NCBI GenBank assembly: GCA_024223125.1
Contig: JAAEOP010000779.1
Span: 1 to 34,034 of the forward strand
Direction of reading: 5' to 3'
Source: Chloroflexota bacterium
GTDB lineage: Bacteria; Chloroflexota; Anaerolineae; Promineifilales; Promineifilaceae
Length of the DNA: 34,034 bases
Numbering within the stretch: the stretch's first letter is position 1; each line of letters begins with the position of its first letter. Position numbers and translations under genes: made by a program. Positions 1 to 8,405 of the stretch are shown one piece after another. The notes beneath the pieces were generated by a model. It saw only the letters and a list, made by a program, of their open reading frames with translations, made no database searches and was not told where the DNA came from.

Positions 1-215
1 ACAGTGTTTGCCGACCTATTTAGTCGCTTTGCTAAATTCTGCAGTTGCGTACAGGAGTAAATTCGCCCAAAGCGTACAACGTAGTTACACAATGTACATA
101 CAAGACTGTAAAGATGATATATACCCAAAATGAACCATGTCGGAATTTTCAAATGCAAGCGGGCTGATAGGCCGCCTAAGTTGAAGAAGGTTGAGGTGCT
201 TGAGAATGCTGCTCT

Positions 216-446
216 TTAAACCGCGATCCACAACTTTTGCAAATATCTCAATTTTTTAAGGCGCATTCCCTTATATTCATTATCGGCGTAATGAACATAG
301 CGGAACCGACAATAAACTGTTACTTCATGGCCTCGTTTTACCAAATGTTGGCCAAGTTGTTCGGCACACGGTTCAAAACCGCTATAATTTGTGGGTATTC
401 CCCGTGTGCCAAGAAGGGCTATTTTTATACAAAACGCAAAGAACAC
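216..446 (-). pseudogene. Truncated N-terminus of a GT1/DUF1972-type glycosyltransferase
   Basis: The translation contains KIALLGTRGIPTNYSGFE and then EQLGQHLVKRGHEVTVYC, the N-terminal Rossmann strand, glycine loop and second strand typical of GT-B glycosyltransferases of the DUF1972 (rhamnosyltransferase-like) kind. Only about 70 residues survive against a usual 350-400. After the family-like YADNEYKGMRL the sequence stops matching the family, and no other frame down to position 1 restores it. The codon where family members normally start (before KIALLG) reads ATA rather than ATG, so the nominal start lies a few codons upstream in non-family sequence. This is a remnant at the distal end of the polysaccharide locus. 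Confidence is good for the family and for its being broken. Confidence 0.7.
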
Positions 447-466
447 ACACTTCTCAACCAGTCCAC

Positions 467-604
467 CTATTCAATATCTAACAAGTCAAACTTCTGTTTC
501 ATCACGCACCAGAAAAAAAGCAGATTCCCTATAACATAGCGTCGCCATAAACGACCCGGTTCTATAATTAAACATTCCAGCCATTCAAAGCCTCTATCAG
601 TAAA
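467..604 (-). pseudogene. Possible short decayed coding remnant, family unknown
   Basis: An open stretch of about 45 codons without a start codon lies between the epimerase gene and the glycosyltransferase remnant. Its translation (for example RLWRRYVIGNLLFFW) has a basic-hydrophobic pattern like the tail of a membrane-associated protein, and it begins right after an in-frame TGA. I cannot assign a family. With the broken glycosyltransferase next to it, it supports the view that this end of the locus has been rearranged. It could equally be chance. Confidence 0.2.
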
Positions 605-651
605 TCATCTTGGCCCTCTGGGAATGGTCTGAGAAAAAATAACAGTTACCC

Positions 652-1647
652 TCAATCAGCCCAAGTTAATTCACCCAGCCCGTATGTTTCCTTCACCTGC
701 TCTTCAATCCAGGCATACGTCATGGACAGCCCTTCTTCCAGAGATATTTCCGGTTCCCAGCCCAGCACTTCACGCAGCAGGGAATTATCAGAATTACGCC
801 CGCGTACTCCCTGTGGTCCGTCTATATGCTTCTTGATCACTTCTGTGCCAGCCGCATCAGCCACAATGTCCACCAGTTGGTTAATTGTCACCATGCGATC
901 CTGTCCCAGATTGATCGGGTCGGCAAAATCAGACAGCATCAGCTTGTAAATACCCGTCGTGCAATCATCAATGTGACAGAAGGAGCGAGTCTGCTCCCCA
1001 TCACCCCAAATCTCCACTTCCGGGTTGCCCGTCAGTTTGGCGACAGCTACTTTACGGCACATGGCGGCTGGTACCTTCTCCCGGCCCCCTTCCCAACTAC
1101 CCAGAGGTCCAAAGATATTGTGGAAACGTACGGTCCGTGTATCCATCCCGTAATCCTCATGATAATGTTTGGCTAACTGTTCTGTCACCAATTTTTCCCA
1201 ACCATACGCATCTTGCGGCTGCGCCGGGAAAACATCTTCTTCTTTCAAAGGGGTTACATCCGCGTCCATCTGTTTATATTCAGGATAGACACAGGCTGAT
1301 GAAGTATACAGGTAACGTTTTACCCCATTCTGACGGGCTGCTTCCAGCGTATGTACGTTAATCAAAATGTTGTTGTGCAAAATTTGGGAGTGATGGGAGG
1401 AGATAAAACCCATCCCGCCCATATCGGCTGCCAAAGCATACACATGTTCTATACCTTCGGTAGCCTCCAGACAATTTTCCCACCGGCGCAGATCTAGCAG
1501 CAAAAATTCATCTGCCTCAGTGGGGGAAAATTCCGGTTCTTTAATATCCACACCCCGCACCCAATAACCGCGTTCCTGCAAAAATGACACTAAATGATGG
1601 CCGATAAAACCACCGGCTCCGGTAACAACTACTCGTGTTTCTGACAT
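652..1647 (-). CDS. NAD-dependent epimerase, GDP-mannose 3,5-epimerase-like
   Basis: A 331-residue extended short-chain dehydrogenase/reductase. GAGGFIG at residues 10-16 is the NAD-binding loop; TSSACVYP carries a cysteine at 119 and AYGWEK gives the Tyr148/Lys152 pair. GDP-mannose 3,5-epimerase uses exactly such Cys, Tyr and Lys residues to make GDP-L-galactose (and GDP-L-gulose) from GDP-mannose. ADMGGMGFI and RGRNSDN near the C-terminus are also strongly GME-like. I chose the ATG at 1647 because AGGAAAG lies just upstream and the family sequence starts there; the longer open frame to 1719 adds an unrelated tail. It is the last intact gene of the polysaccharide locus, presumably supplying a nucleotide sugar. 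Family is sure; exact substrate is inferred. Confidence 0.88.
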   Translation of the reverse strand: MSETRVVVTGAGGFIGHHLVSFLQERGYWVRGVDIKEPEFSPTEADEFLLLDLRRWENCLEATEGIEHVYALAADMGGMGFISSHHSQILHNNILINVHTLEAARQNGVKRYLYTSSACVYPEYKQMDADVTPLKEEDVFPAQPQDAYGWEKLVTEQLAKHYHEDYGMDTRTVRFHNIFGPLGSWEGGREKVPAAMCRKVAVAKLTGNPEVEIWGDGEQTRSFCHIDDCTTGIYKLMLSDFADPINLGQDRMVTINQLVDIVADAAGTEVIKKHIDGPQGVRGRNSDNSLLREVLGWEPEISLEEGLSMTYAWIEEQVKETYGLGELTWAD

Positions 1648-1729
1648 CTCTTTCCTCACTAAATAATTTTTTAAATCTGCTCGTTTTAGAAAAAACGAAG
1701 CACCGCCTCTGGACTCCACACTATTTCGA

Positions 1730-2569
1730 TTATTCTAGTATACCATTGTCACTTTCAATCATCTCGCCTTCATTTTGCAAACCCGCGCTCTCGACTGAAG
1801 GAACAGCATTAAACCGGACAATCTGCAAATTTTGTAAGATGAACAGGAAGATAAAAATAATGTTATATACTGTATACCTTACCCAAAGTCTTCGAAAGTC
1901 TTGTATTAGTCGAAAAAGCCACTCCAATCCTAAATTTCGAATGGTTTTAGGGGCTTGATTAATCCGGCCGCTAAAAAAATCAAAAGTAGCCCCTGATGCA
2001 ATTATAATACTCCCTCGAATTTTTTCACGATGCTCATGAATCCATATATCTTGTTTGGGAGAACCCAACCCGATCCATAAAAAATCAGGTTGAGTAGCAT
2101 TGATCATATCGCAAACCATCTGATCTTCTTCTTCGCTCAATGGACGAAATGGAGGTGAGTATTTGCCTACAATCTCAATATAACCAACCTGTTCTTTCAG
2201 ATACGCTTCCATTTTATCTGGCGCTTCAAGGGTTCCTCCATATAAAAAGAATGTGTATCCTTTAGCGCTTGCTTTACTGCCAATTTCTAACATCAAATCT
2301 GGCGCATAGAAACGATCGCTCTCCTTATAATAAAAAGTACGGGCCCATTTTAGAAAAGGCATACTGTCTATACCCTTTATATCGGCCGAATTGTAAATTC
2401 CTCGCAAAGATGGATCAAACAAAGTTGAGACGCAACAATTTACATTGACTAACGCCAGGGAATGAGACGGGGCCGTTTTATCTGACAACCACTTATCAAA
2501 AATGGGATACATATCTTCATATGATAAACAATCCATTTCAATTCCCAGGATATTCATTTTTTTGTGCAT
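1730..2569 (-). CDS. WecG/TagA/CpsF family glycosyltransferase (GT26)
   Basis: A 279-residue protein with the family pattern: NILGIEMDCLSYEDM at the start, VNVNCCVSTLFDP with GIDSMPF, a central FLYGG loop, GLGSPKQDIW, and GATFDFFSGRINQAPKTIRN followed by a conserved WLFRL segment. The family adds N-acetylmannosamine(uronate) or a similar sugar to a lipid-linked acceptor at the inner membrane face (WecG, TagA). The extra C-terminal hydrophobic stretch (about 225-245) may help membrane association. It sits 15 bases downstream of the GT4 gene, consistent with one transcript. The sugar transferred cannot be told from sequence. Confidence 0.9.
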   Translation of the reverse strand: MHKKMNILGIEMDCLSYEDMYPIFDKWLSDKTAPSHSLALVNVNCCVSTLFDPSLRGIYNSADIKGIDSMPFLKWARTFYYKESDRFYAPDLMLEIGSKASAKGYTFFLYGGTLEAPDKMEAYLKEQVGYIEIVGKYSPPFRPLSEEEDQMVCDMINATQPDFLWIGLGSPKQDIWIHEHREKIRGSIIIASGATFDFFSGRINQAPKTIRNLGLEWLFRLIQDFRRLWVRYTVYNIIFIFLFILQNLQIVRFNAVPSVESAGLQNEGEMIESDNGILE

Positions 2570-2584
2570 GAATTGTATTCCTCT

Positions 2585-3733
2585 TTATAAAGCTAAAATA
2601 GCATTGATACCTTGAATGAAATTCTGTGCCATTTGTTCAATAGTCAAATGGCGGATACTAGGCCAGATGCTGGATCTGATAGTCCGATATTGTTCCTGAT
2701 TATCAAATAATTGCAAGATCGAATGAGCATATTGTTCAGGAGATGTGGTCATTGGTAACAATATTGAGTTTTCCTGATTCAAATATTCTATTTCGGGCAT
2801 TTGAACCGGAGAATCAACGGTAACAACTGGCAGATCATAACAAAGTGCTTGAAGGGGTCCCAGACCAACCGAGCCTGGAAAGGTAAATAGATCGCTGGCC
2901 ACATAAATCTCCGCCAATTTGTCAGGATCAATAATAGAACCTAAACGGGTGACATTAGGGCGATTTTTTATATGGTATCCTTCACTCCCACTCCCTACAA
3001 GTAACAAATGATATTCTGGACTCTTGTTAGTAAGAACAGAAAAAGCTTCCAGCATAAAGTCTATTCGTTTGTTTTGTGTCAACCGACCAACAAACAGCAA
3101 TGTCTTCTTATCTTCAAGATGAAACCGTTCACGAATTGTTGTCCTTTTCTCACGCCATTTCTCAAACAAACACCGTTGTTTATTTATATCAATGGTGTTG
3201 TTTACCACAAAAATACAGTGGGGTGAAAGCCCCTTCTGTTTCAGAAACGTTTCTACTCCAGATGTATAGGCAAAAAAACCATCGGCTTTTCTGGCAAGTA
3301 ACAACTTTACTTTTTCAGACAATGTTTTTAGCAACGATCCATCAACTACGCTATGATCCCAACCATGCCCCCAATAGGCTACTTTTGTGCCCATCACTTG
3401 ATGAAGCTGACTTAACGGATAGGCTAGATTATTTAAGGCATTTTCTACAATAACTAAATCATAAGCGGCTGCTTTGCGCCAAAAAGTCTGGTAGCTAATG
3501 CGCTTACCGGCTACGCGCCAAGACAAGGTGTTTACATCTACAAGGGGAAATTGAATATAGTTGAAATTCAACGGTTCTTGAAAAAAAAGGGGCGAGTCTA
3601 ATTCTGCGTGATCATAAACAACGTCAAAATACCAACTTTGAGGACGCAACCTTTCAAGCGCATTATAAAATGGCACTCGATAATGGGGTATGGTGGATTG
3701 ATGGGCAAATAGGACTTTCTGTATGTTGTTCAT
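2585..3733 (-). CDS. Glycosyltransferase family 4 protein
   Basis: A 382-residue GT-B fold enzyme. The C-terminal half has LLFVGRLTQNKRIDFMLEAF, then LLLVGSGSEG, and a donor-site region FTFPGSVGLGPLQALCYDLPVV, where GxGPLQAL takes the place of the EGFGxxxLEAM-type motif. The N-terminal half (VLFAHQSTIPHYRVPFYNAL) is the acceptor domain common in polysaccharide loci. It would transfer a hexose from a nucleotide sugar to the growing lipid-linked repeat unit in the cytoplasm. The donor is unknown. It is AT-rich and almost free of the CGGCCG palindrome, like its neighbours. Confidence 0.88.
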   Translation of the reverse strand: MNNIQKVLFAHQSTIPHYRVPFYNALERLRPQSWYFDVVYDHAELDSPLFFQEPLNFNYIQFPLVDVNTLSWRVAGKRISYQTFWRKAAAYDLVIVENALNNLAYPLSQLHQVMGTKVAYWGHGWDHSVVDGSLLKTLSEKVKLLLARKADGFFAYTSGVETFLKQKGLSPHCIFVVNNTIDINKQRCLFEKWREKRTTIRERFHLEDKKTLLFVGRLTQNKRIDFMLEAFSVLTNKSPEYHLLLVGSGSEGYHIKNRPNVTRLGSIIDPDKLAEIYVASDLFTFPGSVGLGPLQALCYDLPVVTVDSPVQMPEIEYLNQENSILLPMTTSPEQYAHSILQLFDNQEQYRTIRSSIWPSIRHLTIEQMAQNFIQGINAILAL

Positions 3734-3802
3734 TTGCTTTCTTTATTCATCAATAGTACAAACAAGGCATCAATTCAGAACACTGTCTTTTTAACAACAG
3801 TT

Positions 3803-4768
3803 TTAGGTCAGGAAACGTTTGTGTACTTCAAAACCTACATTTTGAAGCCTTTGCTTAAACAAATTTTTCTGCCGTGCGCGATTCCCAATCATTAATAATG
3901 CGGATGAATCCCGCCACATTCCTCGAGTCTTTTCCAACCGAGTAATAGGTTTGTATTCGGCCGCAAATTCAGGCGTATAATTGTAAATGCTCATTGTCTC
4001 GAAAGCGATTTCTTCAATTCTCTTTAATGTTTTCTCAGGCAAAAAACGTCTCCACTTCTCCATATTTCCCTGGTTTATTTTTTGACCATAATTAATTTTC
4101 CCATCAATGCTCTCCGGTGTATATTGATGATGTTCAAGCATTTTAAGAGAAAACGGAATATCTAAAAATTCGCATATTTTTCGGTAGCACACTTCTGTTT
4201 GTAATAAAATATCTTCGAATTTGATAAACGTGTATTGGCTTTCAGGCAACATATGGACCATGTCCCACCCTGTTTTCATACGATTTCCCCATTTTTCTGA
4301 ACACCAAATGATGTCTTTCCCCCACTTATTGTGCCAGGACAGACAAACGTCTCTAACATCGCGAACCACAATCAGAAAATAGGCTTCTGGAAATATTGTT
4401 GCAAGAGATTCAATATTCTCTGTATTTTGTGGCGTTTTGTTTCCCCAAATCGGACATGGTTCTTCCGAGAAACATTTTTGTAATACTTCCGTCAAGGATA
4501 ATTCCTTCTTTGCCTCAATCTCATCAGCAAAGTTATGTTGTATATTTTTGATATTATTCCAGGTATTTAGTTCAGCTAATCTTTGTTGGAAGGTCTCTAT
4601 TTCAGCCAGGCTGCGAAATTGTGTATCACATGTGTAACCATATTTAGCGATATTGATTAAAAGCGGCATTTCACCATTAAGGCAAATATCAGGATGCACA
4701 TTAAGAATTGTCTTGGTTAAATCAGTCCCCCCACTGGGAAACCCGCAAACAAACAATAATTTATTCAT
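3803..4768 (-). CDS. Sulfotransferase family protein (first of two)
   Basis: A 321-residue protein with a 5'-phosphosulfate-binding-like loop GFPSGGTDLTKTIL at residues 9-22 and a 3'-phosphate-binding segment FLIVVRDVRDVCLSWHNKWG in the middle, the two PAPS-contacting elements of the sulfotransferase fold. A later FIKFEDIL resembles the conserved YExL segment. It would move sulfate from PAPS to a carbohydrate hydroxyl. The loop has SGGT where many relatives have SGTT/SGTS. Placed between a GT4 gene and the polymerase gene, it most likely sulfates the polysaccharide repeat. Substrate is inferred from context only. Confidence 0.82.
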   Translation of the reverse strand: MNKLLFVCGFPSGGTDLTKTILNVHPDICLNGEMPLLINIAKYGYTCDTQFRSLAEIETFQQRLAELNTWNNIKNIQHNFADEIEAKKELSLTEVLQKCFSEEPCPIWGNKTPQNTENIESLATIFPEAYFLIVVRDVRDVCLSWHNKWGKDIIWCSEKWGNRMKTGWDMVHMLPESQYTFIKFEDILLQTEVCYRKICEFLDIPFSLKMLEHHQYTPESIDGKINYGQKINQGNMEKWRRFLPEKTLKRIEEIAFETMSIYNYTPEFAAEYKPITRLEKTRGMWRDSSALLMIGNRARQKNLFKQRLQNVGFEVHKRFLT

Positions 4769-4899
4769 AATTTCAATACTCCAATGCCGTTTATGCTTTA
4801 TATCACGGGAGGAAGCAAGAGCCAGGTTGTCATGTCAAATTTAGCAATTTAAAATTAGCTATTTTACGATCTTGAATTGGGACAAATTTACTTTTCGCC
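4769..4899. other. AT-rich spacer without recognisable content
   Basis: Together with the doubtful small frame to its right, this is a gap of about 350 bases between the sulfotransferase and polymerase genes. I see no hairpin, tRNA or coding remnant that I can defend. Confidence 0.4.
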
Positions 4900-5088
4900 T
4901 CAATCATCTATGACAGAGGCTTGATTAATGTCAAATAATACTTGCAAGGGTTGAGCGTATCGTCGGATGAAAAAATCCAATGTTGCTATGATATCTAAAT
5001 CATAATAAATAAAGTTTTGCAAATGGGGGATTGTTTTTATCTCAGCAATTTTTATTTTATCGATATTGATTGAATACTTATAGGTCAT
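4900..5088 (-). CDS. Doubtful small hypothetical protein
   Basis: A 62-codon frame lying between the polymerase and sulfotransferase genes on the same strand, preceded by a weak purine stretch (GAAGAAAA). The translation has no recognisable motif. Codon content is AT-rich like the flanking genes, so coding potential is possible, but a remnant of a lost gene or chance is equally possible. Confidence 0.25.
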   Translation of the reverse strand: MTYKYSINIDKIKIAEIKTIPHLQNFIYYDLDIIATLDFFIRRYAQPLQVLFDINQASVIDD

Positions 5089-5116
5089 TTTTCTTCAGTT
5101 TAATTAACACCTTCTG

Positions 5117-6391
5117 CTAGGGAGAAGCACTCTGTTCTCCATGAGAGTGTCTCCTGGCGGGAATAAGATAGGTCACGGCAACAAGGGAATAAATCATTAC
5201 AATACTTACATCATTCATCACCTGGCTAGTAAAGCTAAGGAGAAATATAGAAAAAAGCATGATCAACGTGACCCGATTTAGTCGCAATTTCCTCCGAGTA
5301 AATTTAAATGCGATTTGAAAAAATATCATCATGCTTAATAACCAACCAAGGATGCCTACTTCGGAATAGAAAGTAAAAATATGCCCTACATTCCCTCTCA
5401 AAAATACTTTATTTATTGGATCAACATATTTGGATGGCCCGTCTCCCACTATAAGCAGTTTGTTATTTAAAAAATAGTAAATAGCAGCGCCTCTAGCATA
5501 TCCACCACTCAAATATACCTCGACGCCATTACCGTTTAAAATGCTCTGCGTTTCCTTGTCAACCTTACGAGTTACATCCGCGCCAATCTTATACCATAAC
5601 CCTGAAGCCAACAAAACACCCAACACCAGAGCCAATAAAATTAATAAATACATTCCAATTTTACGGTTAAGATGGGTAACAAAGTAAATTCCCCAAACGG
5701 TAAGAAGAATCCCTTTGGCAATATCTGCATTAGCGATCAGAACTGTTATTGTAAGCCAAACAAGCACAAAAAGCCGATGAGGGATTATGTAGTTTCTCTT
5801 TTTGTCAAAGAGTAGAAATACAATTAACAATATGAGAAAAAAGGTCAGAGAATAATCGCCCTTGAAATTAAATGTACCGAAATCATAATCAACAGAGGAA
5901 AGATTCATCCCGTTTGTGATTCTGGCAGGCAACCAGTCATAAGTAAAGAATTGGAAGATGATAATGGGTAATTGTATCAGACCAACAAGAACTGCTAACC
6001 TGATGATTGTTGTAATGTTGTCTTTGTTCACATAAACTTTGACCAGATAATAAATCAGGTATGAAAATATCAACGTTCGCATGAACAATAGCAGTTGAAA
6101 AACAGGCGTATTGTTGTAAATAGCAGAAATCACAATAACCAGTGCAAGGAGAACGTAGAGAACAAACACACTATCGATTTTTAAGCCATAAATCAAGAAT
6201 AGGGGGAAAATAAGAAAAGTAACCAATCCCATACGATAAGGGATAACGTCTAACATAGTGATTATGCCGCTGAAAACAAAAACAAAGAGGAACAGTGTGA
6301 AAAATACCCATTTAGCCGGTTGAAATAAAATGGGTCGTTTCTTCGCCTTATTGTTTATTTTCTGGTGATTATTGTTCACTTGATCAATCAC
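5117..6391 (-). CDS. Wzy-like polysaccharide polymerase / O-antigen ligase family membrane protein
   Basis: A 424-residue polytopic protein with about ten or more hydrophobic helices and a polar stretch around residues 260-320 that would form the large external loop typical of Wzy polymerases and WaaL ligases. These proteins act in the membrane, joining undecaprenyl-linked repeats or moving finished chains to an acceptor. Sequence alone cannot separate polymerase from ligase; the nearby Wzx flippase and Wzz proteins favour polymerase. The start is GTG at 6391, overlapping the stop of the upstream gene as GTGA, which implies translational coupling. The gene is AT-rich. Confidence 0.8.
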   Translation of the reverse strand: MIDQVNNNHQKINNKAKKRPILFQPAKWVFFTLFLFVFVFSGIITMLDVIPYRMGLVTFLIFPLFLIYGLKIDSVFVLYVLLALVIVISAIYNNTPVFQLLLFMRTLIFSYLIYYLVKVYVNKDNITTIIRLAVLVGLIQLPIIIFQFFTYDWLPARITNGMNLSSVDYDFGTFNFKGDYSLTFFLILLIVFLLFDKKRNYIIPHRLFVLVWLTITVLIANADIAKGILLTVWGIYFVTHLNRKIGMYLLILLALVLGVLLASGLWYKIGADVTRKVDKETQSILNGNGVEVYLSGGYARGAAIYYFLNNKLLIVGDGPSKYVDPINKVFLRGNVGHIFTFYSEVGILGWLLSMMIFFQIAFKFTRRKLRLNRVTLIMLFSIFLLSFTSQVMNDVSIVMIYSLVAVTYLIPARRHSHGEQSASP

Positions 6392-7194
6392 TGAACAGCC
6401 TCATCTAACAGAATTGTGATAAATTTGATCTCTGTGTGACATGGAGTACCCTTCAGGCTTTCTTCGTTATTACGCACTAAAAAGTAGATTAAATCTAATT
6501 GTTCATCCTGAAATACCACTTCTATCTGTTCCATCTTTCCTGTGCCCGGATGAACAAAATGCCGGATTAATTCTCCATTAGCAACGGTTTCAAAAATCAG
6601 CGTTGTGCCTGTTTCTATTTTAACCTCTATCAGGGCTGAATGATGATAGGGAATGGCAATAGGCTGCGACCAAACAAAAGCTGACTTGGGTGAATTGATC
6701 TCAGGTGCACAGGTTAAACTAATCGCATCGTTTATTAACTGTATGCTCGTGCCTCTGTCTGAATCGGAACGAACACGCCATCCTGTTGAATTTCCGTCGA
6801 GTGTAAACGAGCCATCTGCGTTTATATGGGCGAACGAAGAAATGATCACACTTTTTTGTCTTTCAGGATAGGGGGCAGCTTCAGCAGATTGGTTAAACCA
6901 GGTTACGGCCGCTTTCAAATCATCATTTCTATAATGAGCTAACCCCTGAATAAAGGCCGGTATCATGGCAAAAGGTTCAGTCTCGGTGGTTGTACCCCTC
7001 TGATATGGTGTTAATAAGATAGTAGCCCATCGGATTGTTTTTTGTCGTGCGCGAGCATCCACATCCTCTTGAGTCAATGTCTTATTTATCATTACGCTGA
7101 GAATATTAACAAATAAACTATGGGAAGATAGCCTAATTGTTATTAGAATAACCAATATGATGCCAATTATCCTCCACCCCAATCTATAAACCAA
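6388..7194 (-). CDS. Membrane-anchored protein with short repeat region and beta-rich C-terminus, unknown function
   Basis: A 268-residue protein. Residues about 9-30 form one N-terminal membrane helix. A segment around 85-115 (IQGLAHYRNDDLKAAVTWFNQSAEAAP) looks like a TPR-type helix pair. The rest (about 125-268) is rich in alternating polar/hydrophobic strands with DGNSTGWRV, reminiscent of a carbohydrate-binding-like beta sandwich. The start is TTG at 7194, chosen because GGGG lies about nine bases upstream and no better start exists. The gene overlaps the polymerase gene by four bases, so the product probably acts with the polymerase at the outer membrane face. I do not recognise a named family. 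Confidence 0.65.
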   Translation of the reverse strand: MVYRLGWRIIGIILVILITIRLSSHSLFVNILSVMINKTLTQEDVDARARQKTIRWATILLTPYQRGTTTETEPFAMIPAFIQGLAHYRNDDLKAAVTWFNQSAEAAPYPERQKSVIISSFAHINADGSFTLDGNSTGWRVRSDSDRGTSIQLINDAISLTCAPEINSPKSAFVWSQPIAIPYHHSALIEVKIETGTTLIFETVANGELIRHFVHPGTGKMEQIEVVFQDEQLDLIYFLVRNNEESLKGTPCHTEIKFITILLDEAVQ

Positions 7195-7205
7195 AGTTAT
7201 TTCCC

Positions 7206-8387
7206 CTACTGTAAAATCTCTTTGTAGATGTTTTCTTGTATTATGGCCTGTATACGAGCATTAAAATTAGTTTCTATATGCTGCCGGCCTCGCGCTGTTA
7301 GTTCTTCCCATTTCTGAGGATGGTCTATGAGCCATTGTAGGTGGGTTACTAACTCATCTACGTTGCGTTCACTGGCTAAAAGTCCGGTACGACCGTGTTG
7401 CACAATTTGGGGAATATCACAATGTGATGTACTGATAATCGGCATTCCCGAAGCCATCAAATCAATCAGAGTCACCGGAGCGCCCCCTTCTGTATCCCCA
7501 TCAGCTGCCTTAACACTGGGTGACATAAAGATGTGATGCTTATAGGCTTCAGCCAACAGCCGGGCATATGGTTGGTAGCCTAACAAGCGGACCACAGTCT
7601 GCATATCATACCGGGCAATCACATCTAAGATTTTCCGTTTTTCTATCTCGTCCCGTTCATATCCTCCAGAATCACCAATAATAGTTACCTGTACATCTAT
7701 TCCCTTGCGGTACAATTGCCCCACAGCTTCCAGCGCATACGGCATACCTTTTTTTTCTCTAAATGTACCGGCGATGAGGATTTTTAGAGATTCGCCAGGC
7801 ATCATTTTTCTGGGAATGTAGGCTATTTCGTCTACATCAACGCCTAATCGCTGAACCCGTACTTTTTCTTTCGGGCAGCCCAATTCTACCAAACTTTGGG
7901 CCATATACGGTCCTTCACACAAAAAGAGATCAGACCAGGCAAACATATCCTGGTACCGGGTACGCCAAACAGGACGCTGTTTAGGCCACATATTCACATC
8001 TGCTCCATAAAAGGTAACAATTTGTTTCAGATTATGTTTAGCTGCGAGAGGAACATCATACCAACCTATGTGGCCGAAATGAGAATGTAAAATTTTTACT
8101 TGATGTTCCTGTACAGCTTTGTTGTAATTGGCTGGCAACCATCTATAACCCAACCGGCGGGATACCTTAAACAAAAACAGCCACTGTTTGCTGATTGTGT
8201 AGAGCGGCGAGCAGGGGAACTGTTCAGGGTGTACCAATTGCCTGGACAAAACAATCGAGCGCACTTTGTTCATGTTTTTTATTTGACGATAGAGCCATAT
8301 TTCAGTTAGCGGTAGCCAAGCCAAAACAGAATGGGCTACGGTAAGGGGGAGGGATAAATTGTTCACAGATACATTTTTATACGTCAT
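7206..8387 (-). CDS. Glycosyltransferase family 4 protein, colanic-acid type
   Basis: A 393-residue GT-B enzyme. The N-terminal domain has HSHFGHIGWYDVPLA and IVTFYGADVN, typical of GT4 enzymes such as WcaL/AmsK-like colanic and amylovoran glycosyltransferases. The C-terminal domain shows ILIAGTFREKKGMPYALEAV, then EGGAPVTLIDLMASGMPII with the catalytic-type glutamate and donor-site motif, and GLLASERNVDEL. It would add one sugar to the lipid-linked repeat. Its start codon ATG at 8387 lies 18 bases after the flippase stop, fitting one operon. Donor and linkage are unknown. Confidence 0.9.
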   Translation of the reverse strand: MTYKNVSVNNLSLPLTVAHSVLAWLPLTEIWLYRQIKNMNKVRSIVLSRQLVHPEQFPCSPLYTISKQWLFLFKVSRRLGYRWLPANYNKAVQEHQVKILHSHFGHIGWYDVPLAAKHNLKQIVTFYGADVNMWPKQRPVWRTRYQDMFAWSDLFLCEGPYMAQSLVELGCPKEKVRVQRLGVDVDEIAYIPRKMMPGESLKILIAGTFREKKGMPYALEAVGQLYRKGIDVQVTIIGDSGGYERDEIEKRKILDVIARYDMQTVVRLLGYQPYARLLAEAYKHHIFMSPSVKAADGDTEGGAPVTLIDLMASGMPIISTSHCDIPQIVQHGRTGLLASERNVDELVTHLQWLIDHPQKWEELTARGRQHIETNFNARIQAIIQENIYKEILQ

Positions 8388-8405
8388 GGGGTTTCTAACC
8401 TTTCT

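Noticed and set aside
5900..6300. A riboswitch or RNA element in the AT-rich polymerase region
   Set aside because: No conserved RNA signature; the stretch is explained by membrane-helix codons.
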